This document shows, in pieces, positions 1-8,805 of a DNA stretch of 64,000 bases. Position 1 is the first letter of the stretch, and each line of letters opens with the position of its first letter. Location: the NCBI RefSeq assembly GCF_025263565.1, contig NZ_CP079865.1, forward strand, positions 5,270,001-5,334,000, in the 5' to 3' direction. Below the pieces are notes generated by a model. It did no database searches and was not told the origin of the DNA. It was given only the letters and a program-made list of their open reading frames with translations. Source of the DNA: Mycobacterium sp. SMC-8. GTDB taxonomy: Bacteria > Actinomycetota > Actinomycetes > Mycobacteriales > Mycobacteriaceae. The translations under genes were made by a program, and so were the position numbers.

Positions 1-343
1 GCGTCGCGGTGATCAGCTCGGGCGACTCCCACAACTGGGTCGCCACCGCCACCGCTGCGGCCTCGTCAGGGGTCAGCTCCACCGCGGGCAGCGCGTAGGC
101 GTCCCGATTGATCCGATACCCCTCGGTCGGGTCGCTCGGCGACACCCGTCCGGTCTCCAGCGGGATACCGAGATCGCGCAGCTCGTTCTTGTCGCGCTCG
201 AACATTCGGGAGAATGCTTCATCGCTGGCATCGTCGGAGTAGCCGTACACCGTCTCGCGTATCCGTTCGGCGGTGATGAAGGACCGCGTGGACAGCAACG
301 CGATGACCAGATTCATCAGGCGTTCGACTTTCGAGATCCCCAC
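1..343 (-). CDS. pafB: PafB, HTH/WYL-type transcriptional regulator (5' part only)
   Basis: Amino-terminal 114 codons of a gene that runs off the left edge. The reading starts at a GTG at 343 (V-G-I-S-K-V-E-R-L-M-N-L) and continues into an N-terminal winged-helix region (ALLSTRSFITAERIRETVYG) that matches the start of mycobacterial PafB. PafB and PafC act together as a DNA-damage-responsive transcription activator; the name reflects linkage to pafA, not a part in pupylation. It follows pafA on the same strand after about 60 bp, the usual pafA-pafB-pafC order. The WYL ligand domain would lie outside the window. Confidence 0.88.
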   Translation of the reverse strand, partial: MGISKVERLMNLVIALLSTRSFITAERIRETVYGYSDDASDEAFSRMFERDKNELRDLGIPLETGRVSPSDPTEGYRINRDAYALPAVELTPDEAAAVAVATQLWESPELITAT

Positions 344-404
344 GGGTTAGAGCTTAGAGCGCGCCGGGCGCGATCCCCGGCACGAGGCGCGTGGGGACAC
401 CGAC

Positions 405-1763
405 TCACATCGACGCGATGAGCCGCTTGACCCTCTCGTCGACGGACCGGAACGGGTCCTTGCACAGCACGGTGCGCTGCGCCTGGTCGTTGAGCTTGAG
501 GTGCACCCAGTCGACGGTGAAGTCCCGGCCGGCTTCCTGCGCGGCGCTGATGAACTCGCCGCGCAGCTTGGCCCGCGTGGTCTGCGGCGGGGTGTTGACC
601 GCGGCCTCGATCTCCTCATCGGTGGTGATGCGCGCGGCCAGGCCCTTGCGCTGCAGCAGATCGAACACTCCCCGGCCACGTTTGATGTCGTGGTAGGCCA
701 GGTCCAGCTGGCTGATCTTCGGGTCGGACAGCTCCATGTCGTAGCGGTCCTGGTAGCGCTGGAACAGCTTGCGCTTGATCACCCAGTCGATCTCGGTGTC
801 GACTTTGGCGAAATCCTGGCTCTCGACGGCGTCGAGCTGGCGCCCCCACAGGTCGACGACCTGCTGGATCTCGGTGTTGGGTTCGCGGGTCTGCAGATAT
901 TCGACGGCACGGGCGTAGTACTCGCGCTGGATGTCCAGGGCGCTGGCCTGCCTGCCGCCGGCCAGCCGCACCGGCCGCCGGCCGGTCAGGTCGTGGCTGA
1001 CCTCCCGGATCGCGCGAATCGGGTTGTCCAGGGAGAAATCCCGAAAGGCCACCCCGGCCTCGATCATCTCCAGCACCAGCGAGGCCGAACCGACCTTGAG
1101 CATCGTGGTGGATTCGCTCATGTTCGAGTCACCGACGATGACGTGCAGCCGGCGGTATTTCTCCGCGTCGGCGTGGGGCTCGTCGCGGGTGTTGATGATG
1201 GGACGTGACCGGGTGGTCGCCGACGACACGCCCTCCCAGATGTGCTCGGCGCGCTGGCTCAGGCAGAACGTCGCCGCCTTCGGGGTCTGCAGCACCTTGC
1301 CGGCCCCACAGATGAGCTGGCGGGTGACCAGGAACGGCAGCAGCACATCGGAGATCCGGGAGAACTCGCCGGCACGCACGATCAGGTAGTTCTCGTGGCA
1401 GCCGTAGGAGTTGCCCGCCGAGTCGGTGTTGTTCTTGAACAGGTAGATGTCGCCGCCGATACCCTCGTCGGCCAGTCGTTGTTCGGCGTCGATAAGGAGG
1501 TCTTCGAGCACCCGTTCACCCGCGCGGTCGTGGGTGACCAGCTGGGTCAGGCTGTCACATTCGGCGGTCGCGTACTCGGGGTGGCTGCCGACGTCGAGAT
1601 ACAGACGCGCGCCGTTGCGGAGGAAGACGTTGCTGCTGCGGCCCCACGACACCACCCGCCGGAACAGATAGCGGGCGACCTCGTCGGGACTCAACCGGCG
1701 ATGGCCGTGGAACGTGCAGGTCACACCGAATTCGGTCTCGATGCCCATGATTCGTCGCTGCAC
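405..1763 (-). CDS. pafA: Pup--protein ligase PafA
   Basis: PafA joins the C-terminal glutamate of deamidated Pup to substrate lysines with ATP, marking proteins for the proteasome. The product is 452 residues when started at the GTG at 1763 ([13 protein letters not shown]), the same length as the M. tuberculosis protein; the frame stays open upstream to 1862 but the extra residues look unrelated to the family. Visible family motifs are the N-terminal GIETEFG strand with the glutamates that bind Mg-[36 protein letters not shown] and [21 protein letters not shown], all of the glutamine-synthetase-like carboxylate-amine ligase fold. The gene ends in ...RLIASM. Dop (27607-29115) is its paralogue and pup, the proteasome and mpa are all in this window, though about 24 kb away. 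Confidence 0.98.
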   Translation of the reverse strand: MQRRIMGIETEFGVTCTFHGHRRLSPDEVARYLFRRVVSWGRSSNVFLRNGARLYLDVGSHPEYATAECDSLTQLVTHDRAGERVLEDLLIDAEQRLADEGIGGDIYLFKNNTDSAGNSYGCHENYLIVRAGEFSRISDVLLPFLVTRQLICGAGKVLQTPKAATFCLSQRAEHIWEGVSSATTRSRPIINTRDEPHADAEKYRRLHVIVGDSNMSESTTMLKVGSASLVLEMIEAGVAFRDFSLDNPIRAIREVSHDLTGRRPVRLAGGRQASALDIQREYYARAVEYLQTREPNTEIQQVVDLWGRQLDAVESQDFAKVDTEIDWVIKRKLFQRYQDRYDMELSDPKISQLDLAYHDIKRGRGVFDLLQRKGLAARITTDEEIEAAVNTPPQTTRAKLRGEFISAAQEAGRDFTVDWVHLKLNDQAQRTVLCKDPFRSVDERVKRLIASM

Positions 1764-1867
1764 CTCATCGAGACTACTTGTTGCTCGGCTCACAGGTCGG
1801 CCGGACACTCGATGAGGGCCTGTGGATAACCCGGTGGGCGGGTCCGGCCGGTCTGTCAGCATGAGCC

Positions 1868-2140
1868 ATGGGGGAAATCGCGCACGTTGACTCCGACCGC
1901 GTCCATGAGCTGGCGGGCCGCTTCGACCGCACGGCGGCCGACATCGACGACCTGCGCCGGCCCGCGTTGGAGCCCGCCGCGATGCCGGGGTCGGCGGTGA
2001 CGGAGGTCAGGACCGGCGAACTGCTGGCGCCTCACCTCGACGGCGTCGTCACCGGGCTGACCGGGTGGGCCGAGGCCGCCCGCACCACGGTCGACGCGTT
2101 CAAAGACGCCGACGCCGCCAACGGCGACCGGTTCCGGTGA
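1868..2140 (+). CDS. Small EspC/WXG100-like helical protein
   Basis: A 90-residue protein with no signal peptide or membrane segment. Its opening ([14 protein letters not shown]) and heptad-like helical pattern resemble the EspC/DUF2580 family of type VII secretion-linked proteins, but the WXG motif is not clear, so the family call is tentative. It diverges from pafA across about 100 bp. Its TGA overlaps the GTG of the following hydrolase (GTGA at 2137-2140), which points to translational coupling and a joint function. ESX-related small proteins are often encoded just ahead of a larger effector, and this pair would fit that pattern by inference. Confidence 0.6.
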   Translation: MGEIAHVDSDRVHELAGRFDRTAADIDDLRRPALEPAAMPGSAVTEVRTGELLAPHLDGVVTGLTGWAEAARTTVDAFKDADAANGDRFR

Positions 2141-3768
2141 CCACCCCGACCGTCACGATGGCGCAGCGGTGGCGCCCCGAGGCGCTGCTGGCGCTGAGCA
2201 CCGGCTGGGAGGATGCCGCACGCACCCTGACCGCGCTGGTGAGCGAATCCCTCGCGGAGGCGGAGCGCAGCGTGGAGTACTGGACGGGCGCCGCGGCCGA
2301 CGCCGCCCGCGAGCGCGCGCGTCATATCGCCGCGCTGGGCGCCGCGGCGGCACGGCGTCTGGTGACGGCCGCGGTGGCCGCCGGCGACGGCGCCGACCAG
2401 ATCAGCGCGGCGCGCGCCGAGGTGCTCGGCGCGGTCGAGCAGGCGCACGGTGCCGGTCTGGCCGTCGCCGACGACGGTTCGGTGACGGTCGCGTCGGACC
2501 CGGCTGCGCTGCTGGTGCTGCTCTCGGGCGGGCAGCGTGCCCTCGCCACCGATCTGCTGGAGCTGCGCGCGACCGAGCTGACCGCGCGGATCGGGGCAGC
2601 GCTGCAGCGTCTGGGCGACGCCGACACCGACGCCGCCGCCGACATCACCGCCGCGCTGGGCAGCTCCGCTGCGCCGCCGACGGAACGGCCGGCGGCGACG
2701 GTGCCGGCCGGCGCGTGGCCGGTGCGCGGCGGCGATGTCGTGGACGGGTGGCCGAGGATGAGTCAGGACCGGATCGCCACCCAGATCGCGGCGATGACGC
2801 CGGATCAGCGAGCGCAGCTGGTGGCGGAGTTCCCGCAGCAGGTGGGCAACACCGACGGGGTGCCCTGGGACATGCGTGCCGCCGCCAACCGGCTCAACAT
2901 CGCGACCGCGATCCTGGCCGAGGCCGGCGCGGACGAACCCTCGCAGCGGCGCATCGGCTTCTACCGCAGCCTGCTCGGCGAGATCGACGACCCGACCGGC
3001 GCGGGCCGGCTCCAGCGCACCATCGTCGCTTTCGATCCCGGCCGGGCCTCGTTGGTCGAACTCAACGGCGACCTCGCCGCCGCGCGCAGCGTCGCGGTGC
3101 TGGTGCCGGGGGTCAACACCACGATCGAAGGCTCGGCGGCCAACACCGCGACCGCGCAGCGGTTCGTCGCAGCAACCGGCGGGGACGTCGCGGTGATCAC
3201 CTACCTGGGCGGACCGTTCCCGCAGGTGCACAACCCCGCCGACGTGCTGTTCGATGCGGCCGACCCGCACTACGCGCTGGAGATGGCGCCGCGACTGGTG
3301 GCATTCACCGAGGACCTCGACCGGCGGGTGCCCGACGGCGTGCCGGTGACGGTACTGGGCCACTCGTACGGCGGGTCCATCGTCGGGACCGCCGAGACGC
3401 TCGGGCTGACGTCGGACCGCACCGTGTTCCTGGCCGCCGCGGGCGCCGGAGTCGGCGTCGACGACGCCGGCGACTGGCACAACCGCAATCCGGGCGTGCA
3501 GCGGTATTCGATGACCGCGCCCGGCGATTTCATCGAGCTGGTGCAGGGCATCCCCGGCGGACCCCACGGCGTCGACCCGGACGAGATCACCGGCGTGATC
3601 CGTTTGCGCACAGGGGTTTACGACGACGGCAGCCCGGTGGCCGGGTGGGGCGCGCACAGCGGGATGCTGAACCGGCCCTCGGACGCGTGGCGGACGATCC
3701 TGGCGGTCATCACCGGGGACCGCCCGGTGGGCGTCAGCCGCGGGCCGTCCAGCCCAGCCGGCGGCTGA
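2137..3768 (+). CDS. DUF1023-type alpha/beta hydrolase with helical N-terminal domain
   Basis: About 543 residues from the GTG at 2137, which overlaps the stop of the upstream gene; an ATG 21 bp later is the alternative start. The first ~250 residues are Ala-rich amphipathic helices like WXG100/PPE-type secreted proteins. The C-terminal ~300 residues are an alpha/beta hydrolase of the DUF1023 type: strand V-A-V-L-V-P-G-V-N-T-T, nucleophile elbow GHSYGGS and a late GAHSGM that could carry the catalytic histidine. The natural substrate of this family is unknown; lipid or ester hydrolysis is likely. The last 35 bp overlap the convergent iclR gene. Confidence 0.8.
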   Translation: MTTPTVTMAQRWRPEALLALSTGWEDAARTLTALVSESLAEAERSVEYWTGAAADAARERARHIAALGAAAARRLVTAAVAAGDGADQISAARAEVLGAVEQAHGAGLAVADDGSVTVASDPAALLVLLSGGQRALATDLLELRATELTARIGAALQRLGDADTDAAADITAALGSSAAPPTERPAATVPAGAWPVRGGDVVDGWPRMSQDRIATQIAAMTPDQRAQLVAEFPQQVGNTDGVPWDMRAAANRLNIATAILAEAGADEPSQRRIGFYRSLLGEIDDPTGAGRLQRTIVAFDPGRASLVELNGDLAAARSVAVLVPGVNTTIEGSAANTATAQRFVAATGGDVAVITYLGGPFPQVHNPADVLFDAADPHYALEMAPRLVAFTEDLDRRVPDGVPVTVLGHSYGGSIVGTAETLGLTSDRTVFLAAAGAGVGVDDAGDWHNRNPGVQRYSMTAPGDFIELVQGIPGGPHGVDPDEITGVIRLRTGVYDDGSPVAGWGAHSGMLNRPSDAWRTILAVITGDRPVGVSRGPSSPAGG

Positions 3769-4513
3769 CACGGTCAGCGGCCGCGACGGTCTGCTTGGCC
3801 ACCTCGTCGAACCGGTCCACCGCGAGTCGATAGGACGGACCCGAAACACTCAGCGCCGCAATCACTTGCGCGTGCACGTCGAACACCGGCGCGGCGACGG
3901 CGTTCAGCCCGACCTCGAGCTCCTCGCACACGCTCGCCCAGCCACGGTCACGCACCGCCGCCAACTGGTCCTGCAGTTCGACCATGCCGGTCACGGTGGC
4001 GTCGGTGAACGCCGTCAGCGGCGGCCGCACCCGGGACCGCAGTTCGGCGGGGTCCAGCCCGGCCAGCAGCACCTTGCCGCTGGATGTCGCATGCGCCGGG
4101 CAGGTCTGCCCCACCCAGGTCCGCAACGTGATCTCGGCGGGGCCGATCGTCTCCACGATGTTGACGATGCGGTCCTGGTCGAGCACCGCGAGGTTGGCGG
4201 TCTCCCCCACCTCGGCGCTCAGCGCATCGCATGCCTCCTGCCCGAGCTTGACCAGATCGATCTGGCCTCCGGCGACGTGCGCCAGCCGCGGGATCGCGAA
4301 ACCCAGGCGGTATTTGCCGCGTTCGGAGACCTGTTCGACGTAGCCGCGCGCCTCCAGCACCGCGATCAGCCGGGACACCGTGGACTTGTGCACACCCAGC
4401 TCGGCGGCGATCTCGGTGACCCCGGCCGCACCGAGGCCGGCGACGATCTCCAGCACTGTCAGCGCGCGGTCCACCGACTGCACGGCAGCCGGTGCTCGGT
4501 CGTCGGTGGCCAT
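3734..4513 (-). CDS. IclR-family transcriptional regulator
   Basis: 259 residues. An N-terminal winged helix (about residues 12-70, with AAELGVHKSTVSRLIAVLE as recognition helix) is followed by the IclR effector-binding domain (TCPAHATSSGKVLLAGL, CEELEVGLNAVAAPVFD, IAALSVSGPS). It lies 12 bp after the CBS/DUF294 gene at the far end of the long choline-type operon, so it probably controls that operon; a choline or betaine intermediate is the likely effector. Paired palindromes at 24851-24884, upstream of the first gene of the operon, are the best candidate operators. The assignment of target and ligand is inferred from position only. Confidence 0.9.
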   Translation of the reverse strand: MATDDRAPAAVQSVDRALTVLEIVAGLGAAGVTEIAAELGVHKSTVSRLIAVLEARGYVEQVSERGKYRLGFAIPRLAHVAGGQIDLVKLGQEACDALSAEVGETANLAVLDQDRIVNIVETIGPAEITLRTWVGQTCPAHATSSGKVLLAGLDPAELRSRVRPPLTAFTDATVTGMVELQDQLAAVRDRGWASVCEELEVGLNAVAAPVFDVHAQVIAALSVSGPSYRLAVDRFDEVAKQTVAAADRVSRRLGWTARG

Positions 4514-4525
4514 TGCGCAGTGAGC

Positions 4526-6373
4526 CTATACGCCGGTGAGCCCGAGGTTGCCGACCCGCCGCCGGACCGCGGCGATCTCACGCAGACCGTCGCCGAGCAG
4601 GCTGCGGTTCAGCGGGGACAGCTCCGACATCGTGATGATGTCCCCGGGGGTGTGCCCGGCGGCGACCTGCTCGACCTGATGGGTCATCCGCAGCCGTTGC
4701 AGCATCGCGAACACGTCGCACAGGGTGCGGGCATCGCGCTCGCTGAGCGCCCCGGCCTCGGCGCCGGCCTGCAACCGCGTCGGGGTGCTCGCCGAGGTGA
4801 CGCCCGCGGTCAGCCCGGCCCACCGGGCCAGGTTCACCACCGGGGTCACGGCGTGGTTCTTCAGGTCGAAGGTGCCCCCGCGGCGCGACAACACGTCGCG
4901 CAGCGAGCGGGTGCGCATCTTGCCCGACAGCGCGTCGAGCAGCTGCAGCCGCAAAGCGTTCGGATGCTGTTCACGGATGCGCTGGTAGGCGGCGGGCACG
5001 GTGTGCAGGCCCGGGTCGCCCCACACCACGCGGCCGTCGATCAGCAACGACGACAGGACCAGCCCGCGGTCGCGCAGCGGGTCACTCAGCCAGCCCTGCG
5101 CGGTGTGCAGCCAGTCCGACTGCGATCGCGAGAACATCGTCTTGGACGCGACCGCGCCGTTACGGTCCGACGGCAGGCCGGACGCGTCCACCATTCCGTG
5201 CACCTCGGCGGCGAGGGCACGCAGCCGCGGCGCCTGCCCGCCGAGTTCGTCGCGCCAGGACAGCGCGCTGTCCACGTCCGAGGACGGCATCGCCTCGCGC
5301 CGGGCCACGCTGCCCAGGGTCAGCCAGGCGAATCCGTCGAGGTTGCGGTACTGCGGTTGGGCCACAACCAGTTCCAGGGCGCGACGGACCAGGCTGTCGA
5401 CGACGACCGACAGGATCGCGCTGGTGGCGGCGGCCTTCGTGCCGCTGCGGAACAGGTCGACGGCGGTGCCGGTCACGCGTTTGCCTGCGGCCTGCAGTTC
5501 GGCGGCGGTGCCCGCCTGGGCGATGGCGCGGCGCAGCGTGAAGCTCTGCCGGGCGGTCGCGGCCAGCAGATCGGCGTCTTCGAGCACGCCGACGACCTCG
5601 CCGCGCGGCGTCAGCACCGGCATGTGCCGCAGCCCGCATTCCAGCATCTCCATCAGCACGCTGTCGGCGCTCAGATCGGTGGTGACCGTGCGGGCCGGCG
5701 CACTCATCACCCGTTCGATCGCGACGTCGACCGGCACACCCGCGGCGACGACGCGGGCGCGCAGATCGCGGTCGGTGAAGATGCCGAGCGCGCCGTCGGG
5801 CAGCCGCACCAGTGCGTAGGACACGTGGCGTTCGGTCATCTTCACGACGACGTCGCGCACCGCGTCGCCGGGTTCGACGACGAGCACCTCGCCACGCACC
5901 AGCTCGCTGACCGGCGTGCTGTCGGGGGCGGGCATCAGAGTCGACCGCTCGGCGGCGTGGTTCCAGCCCGAGGATGCCAGGAACGCCAGGCCCGAGGGTT
6001 TGGCGAACTGCGCGCGCACCAACGCTCCCGGAAGCCGCACCAGCGTGCTGGGCGCAGTGGTTCTGGCCTCGAAATCCATTCCGGCGCCTGCCAGCAACGG
6101 CATGTACCCGAATATCCCGCCCGGGGTCACGATGTCGATGAGCGCGCCGTCGCCGGTGGTCCGCAACGCGACGGCGCCGTCGCGCACCATCCACACCTCG
6201 TCGGGCACCCGGCCCGTGTAGTCAGCGACCACCACCCCGGCAGAAAATTGCGTCAGCGACGCCCCGCCCGCGAGTGCGTCGAGTTCGTCCTGCGTCGATC
6301 CCTGAAACGGTGTGTGAGCGGCCAGGAACGCGGCCAGGCCGGCCTTCTCAGGTGGCTCTGATGAGGTCGGCAC
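4526..6373 (-). CDS. Cyclic-nucleotide-binding-like / CBS pair / DUF294 nucleotidyltransferase-like protein
   Basis: 615 residues from a GTG at 6373. Order of domains: a cyclic-nucleotide-binding-type beta-roll (about residues 15-135, VWMVRDGAVALR), two CBS repeats (about 155-275, GIFTDRDLRARV and GVLEDADLL), a nucleotidyltransferase-like DUF294 domain with the signature LGSVARREAMPSSDVDSAL (G-S ... D-x-D), and a helical DUF294 C-terminal domain. Family members are thought to be regulatory nucleotidyltransferases with unknown targets. The start overlaps the end of the GMC dehydrogenase gene by 26 bp. In other bacteria DUF294/CBS genes also sit in choline/betaine or acetate loci, so a role in controlling the pathway is plausible but unproven. 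Confidence 0.88.
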   Translation of the reverse strand: MPTSSEPPEKAGLAAFLAAHTPFQGSTQDELDALAGGASLTQFSAGVVVADYTGRVPDEVWMVRDGAVALRTTGDGALIDIVTPGGIFGYMPLLAGAGMDFEARTTAPSTLVRLPGALVRAQFAKPSGLAFLASSGWNHAAERSTLMPAPDSTPVSELVRGEVLVVEPGDAVRDVVVKMTERHVSYALVRLPDGALGIFTDRDLRARVVAAGVPVDVAIERVMSAPARTVTTDLSADSVLMEMLECGLRHMPVLTPRGEVVGVLEDADLLAATARQSFTLRRAIAQAGTAAELQAAGKRVTGTAVDLFRSGTKAAATSAILSVVVDSLVRRALELVVAQPQYRNLDGFAWLTLGSVARREAMPSSDVDSALSWRDELGGQAPRLRALAAEVHGMVDASGLPSDRNGAVASKTMFSRSQSDWLHTAQGWLSDPLRDRGLVLSSLLIDGRVVWGDPGLHTVPAAYQRIREQHPNALRLQLLDALSGKMRTRSLRDVLSRRGGTFDLKNHAVTPVVNLARWAGLTAGVTSASTPTRLQAGAEAGALSERDARTLCDVFAMLQRLRMTHQVEQVAAGHTPGDIITMSELSPLNRSLLGDGLREIAAVRRRVGNLGLTGV

Positions 6374-7380
6374 ACTTCTCCGCCATCGTCATCACGGTGA
6401 TGTTCGGGTTCACCGACGGCAACTTCGGCATGGCCGAGGCGTCCACCACCCGCAGGCCGGTAACCCCCTTGACCCGCAGTTGCGGATCGAGCACCGCCAT
6501 CGGGTCCGACACCGCACCCATCCGCGCGGTCGCTGCCGGGTGGTAGACGGTGTTGTGGCAGCGGTGGATGTAGTCGAGCAGTTCGTCGTCGGTGGTCGCG
6601 TCGGGGCCGGGCGCCAGTTCTGCACCCACCCACGGCGTCAACGGCGCCTGTTCGGCGATGCGACGGGCCAGCCTGACGCCGGCGAGCATGATGCGTTCGT
6701 CGTAGCCGTCGGGGTCGGTGAAGTAGCGCGGGTCCACCCTGGGCCGGTCGCGGAAATCGCGGGAGCGCAACCGCACCGTGCCCCGGGATCGGCCCTGGGT
6801 CACGTTGGGCGTCAAGCAGAAACCGTTGTCGGTGGTCGGGTAGCCGTGGCGCAGGGTGTTCATGTCGAAGGGGACACTGCCGTAGTGCATCATCAGGTCC
6901 GGCTGGCGCGGGCCGTCGTCGACGGTGGTGAACACGCCGATCTCCCACCACTGGGTCGACGTGCGCACCATGGGCTGGGCGGCCTGCCAGAACACCAGCC
7001 CCTCAACGTGGTCGTCGAGGTTGGCCCCGACGCCGGGTGAGTCAACCCGCACCTCGACGCCGATCTCCCGCAGGTGAGCGGTGGGCCCGATGCCGGAGAG
7101 CATCAACAACTTCGGGGTGTCGATCGCACCCGCGGTGACGATCACTTCGCGCCGCGCGGACACCGTGTCATAGCCGGTGAGGTCGGGTCGCTGGTAGCGC
7201 ACCCCGGCGGCGCGTGACCGCTCGTCGAACAGGATCTCCGACACCCAGCAATCGGTGCGGACCTCCAGATTCCGGCGGGTGCCCAGGATCGGGTGCAGGA
7301 ACGCGTGGCTGGTCGAGAGCCGGGTGCCATCCGCGGTCGCGTTGATCTGGAACCAGCCCGCGCCGTTGCGCATCGTCTAG
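6348..7380 (-). pseudogene. GMC oxidoreductase (choline dehydrogenase-like), 3' part cut off by an IS
   Basis: About 343 codons forming the C-terminal two thirds of a glucose-methanol-choline flavoprotein. It has substrate-domain sequence (NGAGWFQINATADGTRLSTS), the second GMC signature (G-A-I-D-T-P-K-L-L-M-L-S-G-I-G-P) and a catalytic-end HNTVYHPAATARMG region containing the active-site histidine, ending in V-N-P-N-I-T-V-M-T-M. The FAD-binding N-terminus is at 8311-8805, on the far side of the 930-bp insertion sequence. In the choline pathway this enzyme would oxidise choline to betaine aldehyde. Both parts read in the same frame if the IS is removed, except that the CTAG at the junction gives a TAG codon. 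Confidence 0.9.
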
Positions 7381-8310
7381 GTAGTGTCTGTTAATTGCGG
7401 ACGCGGTGATAGATGATGATCGCAGCTAGGGTGACGCCCCCGAGGTAGCTCAGCGCGTATTTGTCGTATCGGGTGGCGATACCTCGCCAGTGCTTGAAGC
7501 GGTTGAAGGATCGCTCGACGGTGTTGCGGTGCTTATAGATTCGCCCGGAGAACGCCGGTGGCCGTCCGCCTTTGCTTCCCCGGCTCTTTCGGCGGGCGAT
7601 CTGGTCGCTGCGCTCGGGAATGGTGTGGGCGATTTTGAGCTGGCGCAGTCGGGCTCGGGTCGAGTCATGGGAGTACGCCTTATCGGCGAGTAGCCGAAAC
7701 TTTGGGCCCTGATGGGCAGTCAGCAGTGGCCACAGCATCGGGTTGTCGCCGGCTTGCCCCGGCGACAGTGCCATGGTGACCGCGCTGCAGCGTTGATCGG
7801 CCAGCGCGTGGATCTTCGTTGTCAGCCCGCCGCGTGAACGGCCGATGGCATGGTCATCGGGCTCATCGGGGTGTTTGTTGTAATTCGACAGATCCCCCTG
7901 TGTGGCGACCAGGGCGGGCACCAGCGGCATGCTGATGTACACGCACGCTGGTCGAATCCACCGCCAGCAGCAGTTCGACCAGCTCAGCGTCAGCGTCATC
8001 GACATCGATGTCACGGGAGATCGCTGCGAAGATCTGCGCGTAGGTGCCGTCGGTGGACCACCGCAGGTGACGTTCAGCCACCGACTGCCAGGCGCCGAAC
8101 TGCGCGGGCAGATCGCGCCACGGAGATCCAGTCCGGTAACGCCAGATAATTCCTTCCAGCGTCACCCGATGATCGTTCCACGGCCGCCCGCGCCGTCGAC
8201 CCGAAGGCAGTACCGGCTCAATCACCGACCACAAGTCATCAGAAATCACATCAGTCCGTAACACTTAAACAGCATCAGGCACAACATCGTTCACATTAAG
8301 CAGACACGCC
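7381..8310 (-). mobile_element. IS5-family insertion sequence (copy 1), in the GMC gene
   Basis: A 930-bp element flanked on both sides by CTAG (7377-7380 and 8311-8314). The ends are imperfect inverted repeats: GTAGTGTCTGTTAATTG at the left, and GGCGTGTCTGCTTAATG read inward from the right. It encodes one transposase in two overlapping frames. The sequence clearly differs from the IS5-type element at 10447-11413, so it is a different member of the family. It breaks the GMC dehydrogenase gene after about 165 codons. Confidence 0.92.
7391..8264 (-). CDS. IS5-family transposase, two frames (orfA + orfB)
   Basis: orfA begins at a GTG at 8264 (L-R-T-D-V-I-S-D-D-L-W) and carries the N-terminal DUF4096-like domain and the first catalytic aspartate (A-V-D-S-T-S-V-R-V-H-Q-H); its frame closes at 7863. 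orfB is read in the +1 frame from about 7900 to a TAA at 7391 and holds IGRSRGGLTTKIH, the second aspartate (L-L-A-D-K-A-Y-S) and the catalytic glutamate (N-T-V-E-R-S-F-N-R-F-K). The frames meet at a CAGGGGG run near 7891-7903, the same place as in copy 2, so the full DDE enzyme is probably made by ribosomal frameshifting, which is common in this family. Confidence 0.88.
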
Positions 8311-8805
8311 CTAGCCGCGGTTGAATTTCACCGTGGGTATGCCGACTTGCGCCGCGGCGTCGAGAACCGCTGTGCCGCAGGGATCCTCGGGCGGCACGTC
8401 GCGCAGCACCACGGTCTCGGTGAGCCGCCGGACCAGCGGCAGCACGTCCCCGGCCCCCCATCCGGTGGCGCCCATCGCCACCCATTCGTCGAGCGCCTCG
8501 GCGGGCGGATGGAACGCGATGCACGAATTGTGCGACGAGCACCCGCCGAGCACCTTGGCCCTGGCGTGGCGCATGAACGAGTTTCCGCGCTCCTGGGGTT
8601 CGATCGGGTAGTCCCAGTCGTAGCCGGAGTCGAGCAGGTGCATCCAGTCCGACAGCACCAGGATCGCGTCGTCGCCGACATCGGACGGGCCCGCCTCGAC
8701 CAGGCAGACCGTCACGTCCGGATCCTCGGAAAGCCTTGCCGCCAGCACACATCCGGCAGTACCGCCGCCGGCGATGACGTAATCGAAGGTCGCGCCCTCA
8801 GCCAT
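8311..8805 (-). pseudogene. GMC oxidoreductase (choline dehydrogenase-like), 5' part
   Basis: The first ~164 codons of the GMC dehydrogenase whose remainder is at 6348-7380. The FAD dinucleotide motif is plain (D-Y-V-I-A-G-G-G-T-A-G-C-V-L-A-A-R-L), as is the first GMC signature region (A-R-A-K-V-L-G-G-C-S-S-H-N-S). The ATG at 8805 overlaps the stop of the permease gene by 8 bp (ATGGCTGA), so the two were translationally coupled. The frame ends at a TAG formed by the CTAG next to the insertion sequence. On its own the fragment lacks the substrate domain and active site and should be inactive. Confidence 0.9.

Noticed and set aside
3866..6361. An 831-codon open frame on the plus strand over iclR and the CBS/DUF294 gene
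   Set aside because: It spans two well-supported genes on the other strand and its translation is His/Arg/Gly-rich without domains.
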